Part shown: positions 17,373-24,964 of the stretch, one piece after another | Position numbering within the stretch: the first letter of the stretch is position 1 | Layout of the letters: each line of letters begins with the position of its first letter | Translations under genes and position numbers: made by a program | Source: CAVSWN01 sp046728115 | GTDB lineage: Bacteria > Acidobacteriota > Vicinamibacteria > Vicinamibacterales > CAVVIG01 | NCBI GenBank assembly: GCA_046728115.1 | Contig: JBKPDW010000366.1 | Span: 1-37,863 of the forward strand | Length of the DNA stretch: 37,863 bases | Direction of reading: 5' to 3' | Notes under the pieces: model-generated | What the model saw: the letters and a program-made list of their open reading frames with translations, nothing else | The model's database searches: none | What the model was told of the DNA's origin: nothing

Positions 17373-17539
17373 ACCGTCGACGAGATCCACGAACACGTTC
17401 GGCGCTGGGGTATCGCCCATGTGCGCGTCGGGTTGGCGTTAGCGCGGACCCCAGGATTTTTTATAGATAATTAACGACATTCATATTTTCACATGTAAAT
17501 TCAGTCGTAGGATCGCTGAACGCTCATCCGGTGACCGTC

Positions 17540-18430
17540 ATGGCCCGCCGAACGACGCATGCCGTCGTCCTCAACATTGCGCTCCTGGCGATGTCGGGGT
17601 TCTATCTGCTGGCGCCCGTGGTGTACGCGTACTTCAGCGAGCTGAGCATGTCCTACGCGCGCGTACCTAAATGGTTTGCCGCAACGTCGCCCGCGTCGCT
17701 GACCGCCCGCGTCTTCGCCGGTTACAACGCAAGCGCCCCTCGGGCCGTCAGGTTCCGGCGTCAGTTGACGTGTTTCCTGACCGATCGCGGCGGACGTCGC
17801 AAACCTGGCTGCATGCACGAGTTGCACGCCGGCGACGTCGCCTACGGGCCCGAGACCCTGAAGATCGCCTCAGGCCGATACCTGGCCCGCTTCGTCTTCG
17901 CAGGCTTGGACGACTGCAAGGGCGGCGACGTACGGCTGGAAGTGATCACGGCGGGACGCTTCGGCCGACGGCTTGCTGCGTACAACGGAACAGTCGCTCC
18001 GGGCGATCGGCTGGAGCTACCATTTCACCTCCGCCTGATGGACGCGGCGCTCGCGCCGGTTGAATTCCGAGTTGCCGGCGTCAGCGGGTGCGTGCTGCTC
18101 AGCCACGCTGACTGGGTTGATGCCCCGCCGCTCCCGCTCGTCACGTCGAAAACCAGTCAGCGAGCGGAGGACGCACCGCCGACTGGCGCCGGATGGTCGA
18201 GGAGGTTTCTAACCTGCGGCCAGAGGTACGCTGCAACCATCTGGTGGCCTGCCTCGGAAAGGTGGAGATCGTCCAGGTACACCTCGTCGAGCTGCTCGAG
18301 GCTGGTGCCTGCGAATGCTTCGACGAGATCGATGCACCTGACGCCCTCGCGCTCGCAGAACGCGTTCAGCCGGAGCTGCGGATGCAGCACCAGAGTCGCC
18401 GGCGCACCCAGCCCGAGCGATCGCAGCTGA
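17540..18430 (+). CDS. Membrane-anchored hypothetical protein with antisense C-terminal tail
   Basis: I do not recognise this protein. It has one N-terminal membrane helix (VVLNIALLAMSGFYLLAPVVYAY) and a likely external beta-sandwich domain: YGPETLKIASGRYLARFVF, DVRLEVITAG, ELPFHLRLM and VEFRVAGVSGCVLLSHADWV, resembling carbohydrate-binding-like modules in surface-polysaccharide loci. From about 18157 on, the frame runs antisense through the convergent SGNH gene. That tail is rich in Ser and Arg and looks non-native, so the natural stop was probably lost and the true domain ends near residue 205. Start: ATG 17540 or GTG 17531. The 158 bases upstream include an unusually AT-rich stretch (TTTTTTATAGATAATTAA) that may hold its promoter. 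Confidence 0.5.
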   Translation: MARRTTHAVVLNIALLAMSGFYLLAPVVYAYFSELSMSYARVPKWFAATSPASLTARVFAGYNASAPRAVRFRRQLTCFLTDRGGRRKPGCMHELHAGDVAYGPETLKIASGRYLARFVFAGLDDCKGGDVRLEVITAGRFGRRLAAYNGTVAPGDRLELPFHLRLMDAALAPVEFRVAGVSGCVLLSHADWVDAPPLPLVTSKTSQRAEDAPPTGAGWSRRFLTCGQRYAATIWWPASERWRSSRYTSSSCSRLVPANASTRSMHLTPSRSQNAFSRSCGCSTRVAGAPSPSDRS

Positions 18431-19275
18431 CCCTGCGTCGGCGGCATCACCATGGACACCCGAGGGTGATCGCGGCGCTCGATGAAGGGACCCAGCGTTT
18501 GCGCGAGATAGCGATCCCAGCGATCGTCCTCCCACGCCCATAACACGGTATTGGTCTGGCCTGCGAGCGGCGCCGTTTTCGGGTCCGACGCGAATCGATG
18601 CTTCAAGGCCGCGAGCTTCAAGCCGCCAATCGTTTGATTGGTCCTGGTGCCGCCGTTGCCCACGCTGAGAATCTCCTCGGTGAGGTGGGGCCGGGTCGGC
18701 GTGTTGAACGTCCACTCGAAATCGACGAGATCGTTCAGGGAGAAAACGATGAGCACTTCCCGCCAATTCACGTCGCGAAGGTACGCATCGTAGAACGCGA
18801 TCTCCTGTTTCGTGCTCCACCCCTCACAGGCGCCGAGCATGATTTGGCACTGCTGGCCCGCGAGCTGTTGAATGCGCGCGGGAAACGCGTCTTTTCCATC
18901 CACCCAGACGCCGTATGGGACCGAATCGCCCAGCAGCAGCACCTTCGCCCGAGCCGGGTCCGTCGAGACTTCGTCCGGCCCGATCAACCCGAGGCTGTTC
19001 GTCACGTGCGGATAATCGATTCGATCCTTCGCGCCGAGATGAGCCGGGCGGACCCGGTAGCCATGGAAATGCGGCTTGTACCGGAACGACGTCGCCTGGT
19101 CGTACATGAATATCTCGGTGGGGTTGTCGTCCAGCATCCGCTGAAGCTGCTGGCGCTGGGCGGCCGAGAGCGGCTTCCCAGTGCGATGCAGTACACCCCA
19201 CAGTTCGGCGCCGCCGACGGCCAGCGCGCCGCCGACACACGCGCCCAGCAGAATGGCGGCCAATTTCTTTCCCAT
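18157..19275 (-). CDS. SGNH/GDSL-family hydrolase, membrane-anchored
   Basis: This protein of about 372 residues starts MGKKLAAILLGACVGGALAVGG, a signal anchor. The SGNH fold is shown by VLLLGDSVPYG (nucleophile Ser in block I), the SLNDLVDF segment with the block III Asn, and DDLHLSEAGH, the C-terminal Asp-x-x-His pair, here DLH within DDLH. Family members are esterases, often removing or adding O-acyl groups on polysaccharides. The true substrate is unknown. The ATG at 19275 is chosen since the hydrophobic anchor begins there; in-frame starts exist up to 19341. Its 3' part overlaps the tail of the convergent hypothetical frame by about 270 bases, and it is the better supported of the two. 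Confidence 0.85.
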   Translation of the reverse strand: MGKKLAAILLGACVGGALAVGGAELWGVLHRTGKPLSAAQRQQLQRMLDDNPTEIFMYDQATSFRYKPHFHGYRVRPAHLGAKDRIDYPHVTNSLGLIGPDEVSTDPARAKVLLLGDSVPYGVWVDGKDAFPARIQQLAGQQCQIMLGACEGWSTKQEIAFYDAYLRDVNWREVLIVFSLNDLVDFEWTFNTPTRPHLTEEILSVGNGGTRTNQTIGGLKLAALKHRFASDPKTAPLAGQTNTVLWAWEDDRWDRYLAQTLGPFIERRDHPRVSMVMPPTQGQLRSLGLGAPATLVLHPQLRLNAFCEREGVRCIDLVEAFAGTSLEQLDEVYLDDLHLSEAGHQMVAAYLWPQVRNLLDHPAPVGGASSAR

Positions 19276-19480
19276 CAGTCGTTCACGCGCGAGGCCGATC
19301 CAGCACGCCATCCGCAACCGTTCGGGAAACTCGCGGACCAATCATCACGGTGTAAACTGAGAACCTCGGGGCGCACCTACCGGGAACGTTACTCCAACTC
19401 GCTTTGCTCTCGAAGCGGCTTGCCTGTTTGAGTCGCCCAAGCGTTCGGCATCCTGCTAAGATTCGCGGTCGGAGGCTCCA

Positions 19481-21175
19481 GTGCAGATCATCCGTCCCGC
19501 CAAAACCTACGACGTCTGCATCGTCGGTTCGGGCGCCGGCGGCGGAATGGCCGCCAAGGTGCTGTGCGAAGCCGGCGCCGATGTCGTCATGCTCGAAGCC
19601 GGCGGCATGTGGGACGCCGCGAAGGACTCGAAGATGTCCACGTGGGCGTACGAGTCACCGAGGCGCGGGGCGGCGACCCCAACCAAGCCGTTCGGCGAGT
19701 TCGACGGCTGCATCGGCGGATGGGACCTCGAGGGCGAGCCGTATACGCAAGCGGCGGGATCCACATTCGACTGGTTTCGAGGACGCATGCTGGGCGGCCG
19801 CACGAACCACTGGGGGCGCATTTCGCTCCGTATGGGTCCGGACGATTTCAAACGCCGCAGTCTCGATGGTCTGGGCGACGACTGGCCAATCACCTACGAC
19901 GACATCAAGCCCTACTACGACAAGCTGGATCGGTTTGTCGGCATCTTCGGATCGATGGAAGGTCTCCCCAACGAACCTGACGGCATCTTCCAGCCACCGC
20001 CCAAACCCCGTTGCTACGAATTCCTCATCAAGCAGGCCGCCGACAAGCTGCACATTCCCTGCATCGCGTCTCGTCTGTCGATCCTCACCCAGCCCTTGAA
20101 CGGCCGGCCGGCGTGTCACTACTGCGCCCAATGCGGCCGCGGCTGTTCCACGCATTCGAATTTCTCATCGCCGTCCGTACTGCTGCCGCCGGCGACTGCG
20201 ACCGGACGACTGCGCATCGTTACGAACGCGATGGCGCGTGAGGTCCTCACAGACGAATCCGGTCTGGCGACCGGTGTGTCCTACGTGAACAAGAGCGATC
20301 GACGCGACTATGCCGTGCGCGCGCGCATTGTTGTCCTTGCCGCGAGCGCATGCGAATCGGCGCGGCTGCTCCTGAACTCGAAGTCCGGACGTTTTCCAAA
20401 CGGTCTCGCTAACTCGAGCGGCGTGGTCGGACGATACCTCACCGATTCAACGGGACTTGGCGTGTCAGGGCACATTCCGAAGATGGAACACGCAGTACCA
20501 CACAACGAAGATGGTGTCGGCGGCGCGCATCTCTACATGCCGTGGTGGCTGGACAACGGCAAGCTCGATTTCCCGCGCGGGTACCACATCGAGCTCAGTG
20601 GCGGCCGGCGCCAGCCAGGATTCGGCATCATGGGCGGCATCCACCGGTTCAACGGCGTTGGTGGTTACGGCAAACAACTGAAGGACGACTATCGCCGGTT
20701 CTACGGCGCCACTGTCGGCTTCGCCGGCCGAGGCGAGATGATTCCGAACGCCGACACGTACTGCGAGATCGATCCGAACGTTGTCGACATGTACGGGATA
20801 CCGGTCCTCCGCTTCCACGCGACGTTCTCCGATCACGAGATCAACCAGGCGAAGCACATGCAGGAGACCTTCCGCGAAATCATCCACGAAATGGGCGGCA
20901 CGCCGTTGTCGTCCATGCCGACCCGCGAATCGAATTATGGTCTCGAGAACGTGGGCCGGATCATCCACGAAGTCGGCACGACGAGGATGGGCAACGATCC
21001 GCAGACGTCGGTCTTGAACGCGCATTGTCAGGCGCACGATGTGAAGAACCTGTTCGTTGCGGACGGCGGGCCTTTCGTCTCCAACGCGCACAAGAACTGC
21101 ACCTGGACCATCCTCGGGCTGTCCATGCGGACAGCTGAATTCATTGCGGAGCAACGCAATCAAGGCGCGCTTTAG
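19481..21175 (+). CDS. GMC family FAD oxidoreductase (sugar dehydrogenase type)
   Basis: The product is 564 residues. It opens with the FAD-binding VCIVGSGAGGGMAA (GxGxxG at about 16-21), has MLGGRTNHWGR, the GMC signature segment, and ends with HEVGTTRMG and FVSNAHKNCTWTILGLSMR, the region that carries the catalytic His/Asn in relatives. A Cys group (C212, C215, C218, C222 in CHYCAQCGRGC) sits where the bacterial FAD glucose dehydrogenase holds an iron-sulfur cluster. The start is GTG with GGAGG eight bases before. It is followed by a gluconate 2-dehydrogenase subunit 3 gene, so the two form one heteromer. Relatives oxidise sugar hydroxyls, including C3 of glycosides. No signal is present; export may rely on the Tat signal of its partner. 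Confidence 0.92.
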   Translation: MQIIRPAKTYDVCIVGSGAGGGMAAKVLCEAGADVVMLEAGGMWDAAKDSKMSTWAYESPRRGAATPTKPFGEFDGCIGGWDLEGEPYTQAAGSTFDWFRGRMLGGRTNHWGRISLRMGPDDFKRRSLDGLGDDWPITYDDIKPYYDKLDRFVGIFGSMEGLPNEPDGIFQPPPKPRCYEFLIKQAADKLHIPCIASRLSILTQPLNGRPACHYCAQCGRGCSTHSNFSSPSVLLPPATATGRLRIVTNAMAREVLTDESGLATGVSYVNKSDRRDYAVRARIVVLAASACESARLLLNSKSGRFPNGLANSSGVVGRYLTDSTGLGVSGHIPKMEHAVPHNEDGVGGAHLYMPWWLDNGKLDFPRGYHIELSGGRRQPGFGIMGGIHRFNGVGGYGKQLKDDYRRFYGATVGFAGRGEMIPNADTYCEIDPNVVDMYGIPVLRFHATFSDHEINQAKHMQETFREIIHEMGGTPLSSMPTRESNYGLENVGRIIHEVGTTRMGNDPQTSVLNAHCQAHDVKNLFVADGGPFVSNAHKNCTWTILGLSMRTAEFIAEQRNQGAL

Positions 21176-21193
21176 ACGGTAGGGACGGAGGTT

Positions 21194-21865
21194 ATGACCA
21201 GAATTTCACGACGCAACGTGCTCGAACTCCTCGGCGCGGGGCCGGTGGCCGCAGCCATGGCCTGGACGTCGGCGGAAGCCGCGCAGGCGCACGAGCACGC
21301 CACTCAGGCGCGCGCCACGGCGACGACAACGGCACCGTTCAAGCCGAAGTTTTTCACGGCGCACGAGTACGCCACCGTCAGGGTGCTGGTCGACTTGATC
21401 ATCCCGAGGGACGAACGCTCGGGCAGCGCCACGGACGCAGGTGTGCCGGAATTCATGGACTTCATGATGATCGACCAGCCGCGGCGTCAGGTCGCCATGC
21501 GCGGAGGGCTCGCGCTCGTCGATCGGCTCTCGCAGACGTCTTTTGGCAAGCCGTTCATCCAAAGCACCGACGCGCAGCGTCGCGAACTGCTGGATGTCAT
21601 CGCGTTCACACGCGACGATCGGGGCGCGATGCAATCACCGACGCGTTCGGCGACGCTTTCCGCCGATCCTGCGGCAAAGCTTTCGCGCGAACCGGGCCTC
21701 AGCCAGGCCATCGCGTTTTTCACCAGCTTCCGCGATCTGACGGCAACAGGATTCTTCACGAGCAAGATGGGAATGGCTGATCTGCAGTACCAAGGCAACG
21801 TGTTCGTCGCGGAATGGAAGGGTTGTTCGAACGACGCGATGAAGAAACTCGGCGTAATCGCGTAG
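21194..21865 (+). CDS. Gluconate 2-dehydrogenase subunit 3 family protein
   Basis: This 223-residue protein has a Tat signal (RISRRNVLELLGAGPVAAAMAW) and then the subunit-3 domain: FFTAHEYATVRVLVDLIIPRDERSG, AGVPEFMDFMM, FTSFRDLTATGFFTSKMGMADLQYQG and the final WKGCSND. Members are small partners of GMC-type dehydrogenases and carry the flavoprotein through the Tat system. It follows the GMC gene by 18 bases with a GGAGG ribosome site. The pair therefore probably forms a periplasmic membrane-linked sugar dehydrogenase; no cytochrome subunit follows, so the electron acceptor is not in this operon. Confidence 0.9.
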   Translation: MTRISRRNVLELLGAGPVAAAMAWTSAEAAQAHEHATQARATATTTAPFKPKFFTAHEYATVRVLVDLIIPRDERSGSATDAGVPEFMDFMMIDQPRRQVAMRGGLALVDRLSQTSFGKPFIQSTDAQRRELLDVIAFTRDDRGAMQSPTRSATLSADPAAKLSREPGLSQAIAFFTSFRDLTATGFFTSKMGMADLQYQGNVFVAEWKGCSNDAMKKLGVIA

Positions 21866-22125
21866 CCGCACATCGAATCCTGACCATCGACGGCTTCATG
21901 ACTCGGACACCGCGCCAGAAGGAGGTCGGCGCCCCCGGGGAGCCACGCGGCGTGGTCCCTGGCTGTTCACGTTAGGTCACGCTTGAACCAGCGTCCGTTG
22001 CATCGCGGTAGACGGCAAATGGAAAGTAATTCCGGCCCTGGACCGAGCACATTTGCCAGCAGGCCCGTCGCAGCGTGGCGCGATTATAATCGCCGGGTTC
22101 AAATGGCTGTGCGTGGCTTCTCAGC
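21866..22125. other. Intergenic region with one hairpin
   Basis: These 260 bases hold no supported gene. A compact hairpin lies at 21938-21959: GGG-AG-CCACG-CGG-CGTGG-T-CCC. It has no T run after it, so it is at best a weak transcription stop for the GMC/subunit-3 pair. The rest has no clear promoter. Confidence 0.4.
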
Positions 22126-22467
22126 ATGATCGCGATCGCCTGGCAGTTCGACGTGCGTCCCGGGCTGGAGAAGCAGTTCGAACAGTTCTATGGCGCAGAC
22201 GGGGAGTGGACTGCCGTCAATCGGCACAGCCGATCGTACCTGGGAAGCTCGTTCCTCCGCGATCAGGCCCGCTCGTCACGTTACATGGTGATCGAGTACT
22301 GGAGCGAGATGATCGTGTACGAGGAGCACAGGACCTATTACAAGCAACAAACTGCTCGTCTCGAAACCCGCCGGGCCGAACTGCTCGACGCCGTGGAGCC
22401 GCTCGGCGTTTTCACCGCCTTGAATGTTCCGGATCGGGCGGGCCCGACGTGGTCGCGGCGCAGCTAG
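22126..22467 (+). CDS. Small antibiotic-biosynthesis-monooxygenase-like (ABM fold) protein
   Basis: This is a 113-residue soluble protein. It opens with IAIAWQFDVRPGLEKQFEQFYG, the first strand and helix of a ferredoxin-like dimeric alpha/beta-barrel, and contains GSSFLRD, YMVIEYWSE and a YKQQTARLETRRAELLD helix. This layout resembles the ABM/DUF3291-type small proteins; catalytic activity is not evident. The stop codon overlaps that of the convergent CxxC protein within CTAG. Substrate and role unknown. Confidence 0.65.
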   Translation: MIAIAWQFDVRPGLEKQFEQFYGADGEWTAVNRHSRSYLGSSFLRDQARSSRYMVIEYWSEMIVYEEHRTYYKQQTARLETRRAELLDAVEPLGVFTALNVPDRAGPTWSRRS

Positions 22468-22670
22468 TGCACCACTTGATCGTCGACGGCCTCATCGAGG
22501 TACTCGAGATGAGGGATCTCCAGCGCACGAACGGCGCTGATGGCCGCGCTGAGCGCTTCGTCCGCGCGACACGCCGTCTGTGACCGCAGCTTGCGGCGCG
22601 TGTCCCGCAAGACGCGCAGCACCTGCGCGCGATCGTATCGCTGGCCTTCACAATGCTCGCAAAAGCTCAT
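22464..22670 (-). CDS. Small CxxC protein, 68 residues, unknown function
   Basis: I do not recognise the family. The protein starts MSFCEHCEGQRYDRAQVLRVLRDTRRKL, with one CxxC knuckle at residues 4-7, and the remainder is acidic and helical (LSAAISAVRALEIPHLEYLDEAVDD). The single CxxC could bind a metal as a dimer or be a redox site. The start at 22670 is preceded by GGGGGAG at a workable distance. A longer open frame reading on upstream to 22997 passes antisense through pncA and is not credible. The stop overlaps that of the convergent ABM-like gene. Confidence 0.5.
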   Translation of the reverse strand: MSFCEHCEGQRYDRAQVLRVLRDTRRKLRSQTACRADEALSAAISAVRALEIPHLEYLDEAVDDQVVH

Positions 22671-22739
22671 CGGCTCCCCCGCTTGCTTGATCATACGCGT
22701 GTTCGTGTCCTTCCTGCACAATCTGCCAGAATTTGAAAC

Positions 22740-23354
22740 GTGACGACCGCCGGCGGGGCAGACGCGCTCGTTGTGATCGACATGCAGCGCGATTTCTGCC
22801 CGGGCGGAGCGTTGCCTGCGCCAACGGGCACCGCGATTGTCCCCGCGATCAACCGACATCTGGCGGAGGCGCGGAGGAGCGGAATGCCCGTTTACGCCTC
22901 CCGGGACTGGCATCCTGCCGTGACCTCGCATTTTCAGGCCTATGGAGGCGAATGGCCTCCTCATTGCGTGCAGGGTACTGAAGGCGCCGATTTTCACCCG
23001 GCACTGGAGCTGCCCACGGACACGACCGTCATCAGCAAAGGGACCGATCCAGCGCTGCCCGGATATTCAGCATTCGATGGCCAGACGTTCGACCATCGAT
23101 CGTTCCTCGCCGACTTGCAGCGGCGTCATGTCGATCGGATTTTCGTCGCTGGTGTAGCGACGGAGTACTGCGTGAAGCACACCGTGCTCGACGCACGGAA
23201 GGCTGGGCTACGTGTCAGCGTGCTGCTCGACGCGATTGGTGGAATCGATCGGCAGCCGGGCGACGCCGATCGCGCGTTGAAGGAAATGGCGGACGCCGGG
23301 GCGCAGCTCGTGAGCGGTAACCTGGCCGACGACAGTCAACGCAAAGCTCATTGA
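22740..23354 (+). CDS. pncA: Nicotinamidase
   Basis: This 204-residue enzyme converts nicotinamide to nicotinate in NAD salvage. It shows the isochorismatase-fold triad in order: Asp14 (VVIDMQRDFCPGG), Lys100 (VISKGTDP) and Cys144 (GVATEYCVKHT). The metal site typical of nicotinamidases is also visible: Asp56 and His58 in SRDWHP, and His64 in TSHF. The length is normal. The start is GTG at 22740. It converges on pncB, which uses the nicotinate it makes, so the two genes supply consecutive steps although they are not co-transcribed. Confidence 0.94.
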   Translation: MTTAGGADALVVIDMQRDFCPGGALPAPTGTAIVPAINRHLAEARRSGMPVYASRDWHPAVTSHFQAYGGEWPPHCVQGTEGADFHPALELPTDTTVISKGTDPALPGYSAFDGQTFDHRSFLADLQRRHVDRIFVAGVATEYCVKHTVLDARKAGLRVSVLLDAIGGIDRQPGDADRALKEMADAGAQLVSGNLADDSQRKAH

Positions 23355-23432
23355 ACCCGCAGAATTTGAACTGGAATTCTCCGGCAGACTCCGGGCCGTG
23401 TGCGTTGCACGTCGTCTGAAGACGCGCGTCCG

Positions 23433-24815
23433 TTAACGCGTGACGTACTGCTGTCGTCGAAAATCTTCGAGATCCCGCTCGAGTTGGTCACTGACATGCA
23501 CCTGATACGGCGGGTCAGCCGTCTCCAGTCGCCGCAATTCAGGCGGGAGCCGATCGAGTTCGGCCCGCGCGCGCTGTCTTATCTCGTGCAATGCGACGCG
23601 ACCGCCTGGCAGCCGCGCGCCATCCTTCATCACCTGCTGCAGCAACAGCCGGCCGCTCGGCGATTCATCGTGCCGCGCCAGCACGTCGTATCGCGCGAAA
23701 CCGTCGGACTCCACACGAAAGATCTGTTTGCGTCCCGGCAGCATGGCCTTGCCGGTCGACAGCTTGACGCGTCCGCGTCCGGCGTATTCCACCAGCTTGT
23801 ACGCCATGTCGAGCGTCGGCGCGTCGCGGGACACGCCCATTTCCGCGCCGACGCCAAAGCCGTCGATGGGCGCCCCCGACGCCACGAGACGCGCGATTTC
23901 GTCTTCGTCGAGGCCGCCGCTCGCAAAGATGCGCACGGCCGCGAGACCCGCCCGATCCAGCAGGCGTCGCGTCTCGAACGAAAGCTCGCGCAAATCGCCC
24001 GAGTCGAGTCGCACGGCCGGGACGTGAAAGTTCGACCCGAGCTCGCGCGCCAGGTCGATCACCTTCTGGACGCCGGCGAGCGTGTCGTAGGTGTCCACCA
24101 ATAGGACGGCCTTCGGATACACGCGTGCGAACGCGCGAAACGCCTCGTACTCGTCGTCGTGCGCCTGGATATAGCTGTGGGCCAGCGTGCCGGCAACTTG
24201 CAGGCCGTAGGCCTGCCCGGCTGCGACGTTCGACGTCGCGTGAACGCCGGCGATGTAGAACGCGCGCGCGGCCTTCAACCCCGCATCGGTGCCGTGTAGA
24301 CGCCGCAGCCCGAAATCAACGATCTGACGCCCCTGTGCCGCTTCCATCACACGCGCGGCCTTGGACGCAAGCACCGTTTGCAGATGAACCTGGTTCATCA
24401 CGTACGTTTCGATGAACTGCGCTTCGGCGATCGGGGCTGTCACCTCGAGAACCGGTTCGTTGGCGAACACGGGCGTCCCCTCAGCCACGGCCTGGACATC
24501 GCCGGTGAATCGGAACTGCTCGAGGTGGCGAAGAAACCGATCAGAAAACTGACCGAGAGACGCCAGGTAGGTCAGCGCCGCCTGATCGAAGCGCAGCGTC
24601 TCGAGGTACGTCAGCACGTCGTCGAGCCCGCAGGCGACCAGAAAGTTGCGGCGCGGCGGGAGGCGACGCACGAACAGGCTGAACACCGCCCGATCCGACA
24701 TGCCCTCTTCGAAGTACGCCTGTAGCATGGTGAGTTCGTAGAGGTCGGTCACCAGCGACGGGCTGACCACAGAGCTCACGAGCTGAGCCTCTCTATCGGG
24801 CGTTTTCCCGTTCAT
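23433..24815 (-). CDS. pncB: Nicotinate phosphoribosyltransferase
   Basis: This enzyme of about 460 residues joins nicotinate and PRPP to nicotinate mononucleotide in the Preiss-Handler pathway. Family features are LVTDLYELTMLQAYF at the N-terminus, DFGLRRLHGTDAGLKAARAFYIAGVHATSN in the middle, LVDTYDTLAGV, VRLDSGDL, FASGGLDEDEI and GFGVGAEMGVSRDAP, the phosphate-binding end of the barrel. The ATG at 24815 is preferred; the frame is open to 24875 with a GC-rich, unrelated leader. It belongs to the shorter bacterial clade. The gap to pncA's end is about 80 bases and shows no obvious terminator. Confidence 0.94.
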   Translation of the reverse strand: MNGKTPDREAQLVSSVVSPSLVTDLYELTMLQAYFEEGMSDRAVFSLFVRRLPPRRNFLVACGLDDVLTYLETLRFDQAALTYLASLGQFSDRFLRHLEQFRFTGDVQAVAEGTPVFANEPVLEVTAPIAEAQFIETYVMNQVHLQTVLASKAARVMEAAQGRQIVDFGLRRLHGTDAGLKAARAFYIAGVHATSNVAAGQAYGLQVAGTLAHSYIQAHDDEYEAFRAFARVYPKAVLLVDTYDTLAGVQKVIDLARELGSNFHVPAVRLDSGDLRELSFETRRLLDRAGLAAVRIFASGGLDEDEIARLVASGAPIDGFGVGAEMGVSRDAPTLDMAYKLVEYAGRGRVKLSTGKAMLPGRKQIFRVESDGFARYDVLARHDESPSGRLLLQQVMKDGARLPGGRVALHEIRQRARAELDRLPPELRRLETADPPYQVHVSDQLERDLEDFRRQQYVTR

Positions 24816-24964
24816 TCGATCGCCATGACGGCTCGCGCAATTCGGTGATGTGCGCAGCCTTGATGGTAACGCCACTCACGTCTGCGCCGCAGCCGTACGC
24901 GCGGCGAGCATGTGCAGCCACGCTGTCGTACGGGAGACAAGAATCCGCCGCCGCGGCATGTCGC

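Noticed and set aside
19384..19397. Second LacI-type operator near the GMC gene (GGAACGTTAC)
   Set aside because: Only the AACGTT centre is symmetric; the arms do not match the pattern.
22671..22997. N-terminal extension of the small CxxC protein
   Set aside because: It runs antisense through pncA and lacks any pattern; a ribosome site fits the start at 22670.
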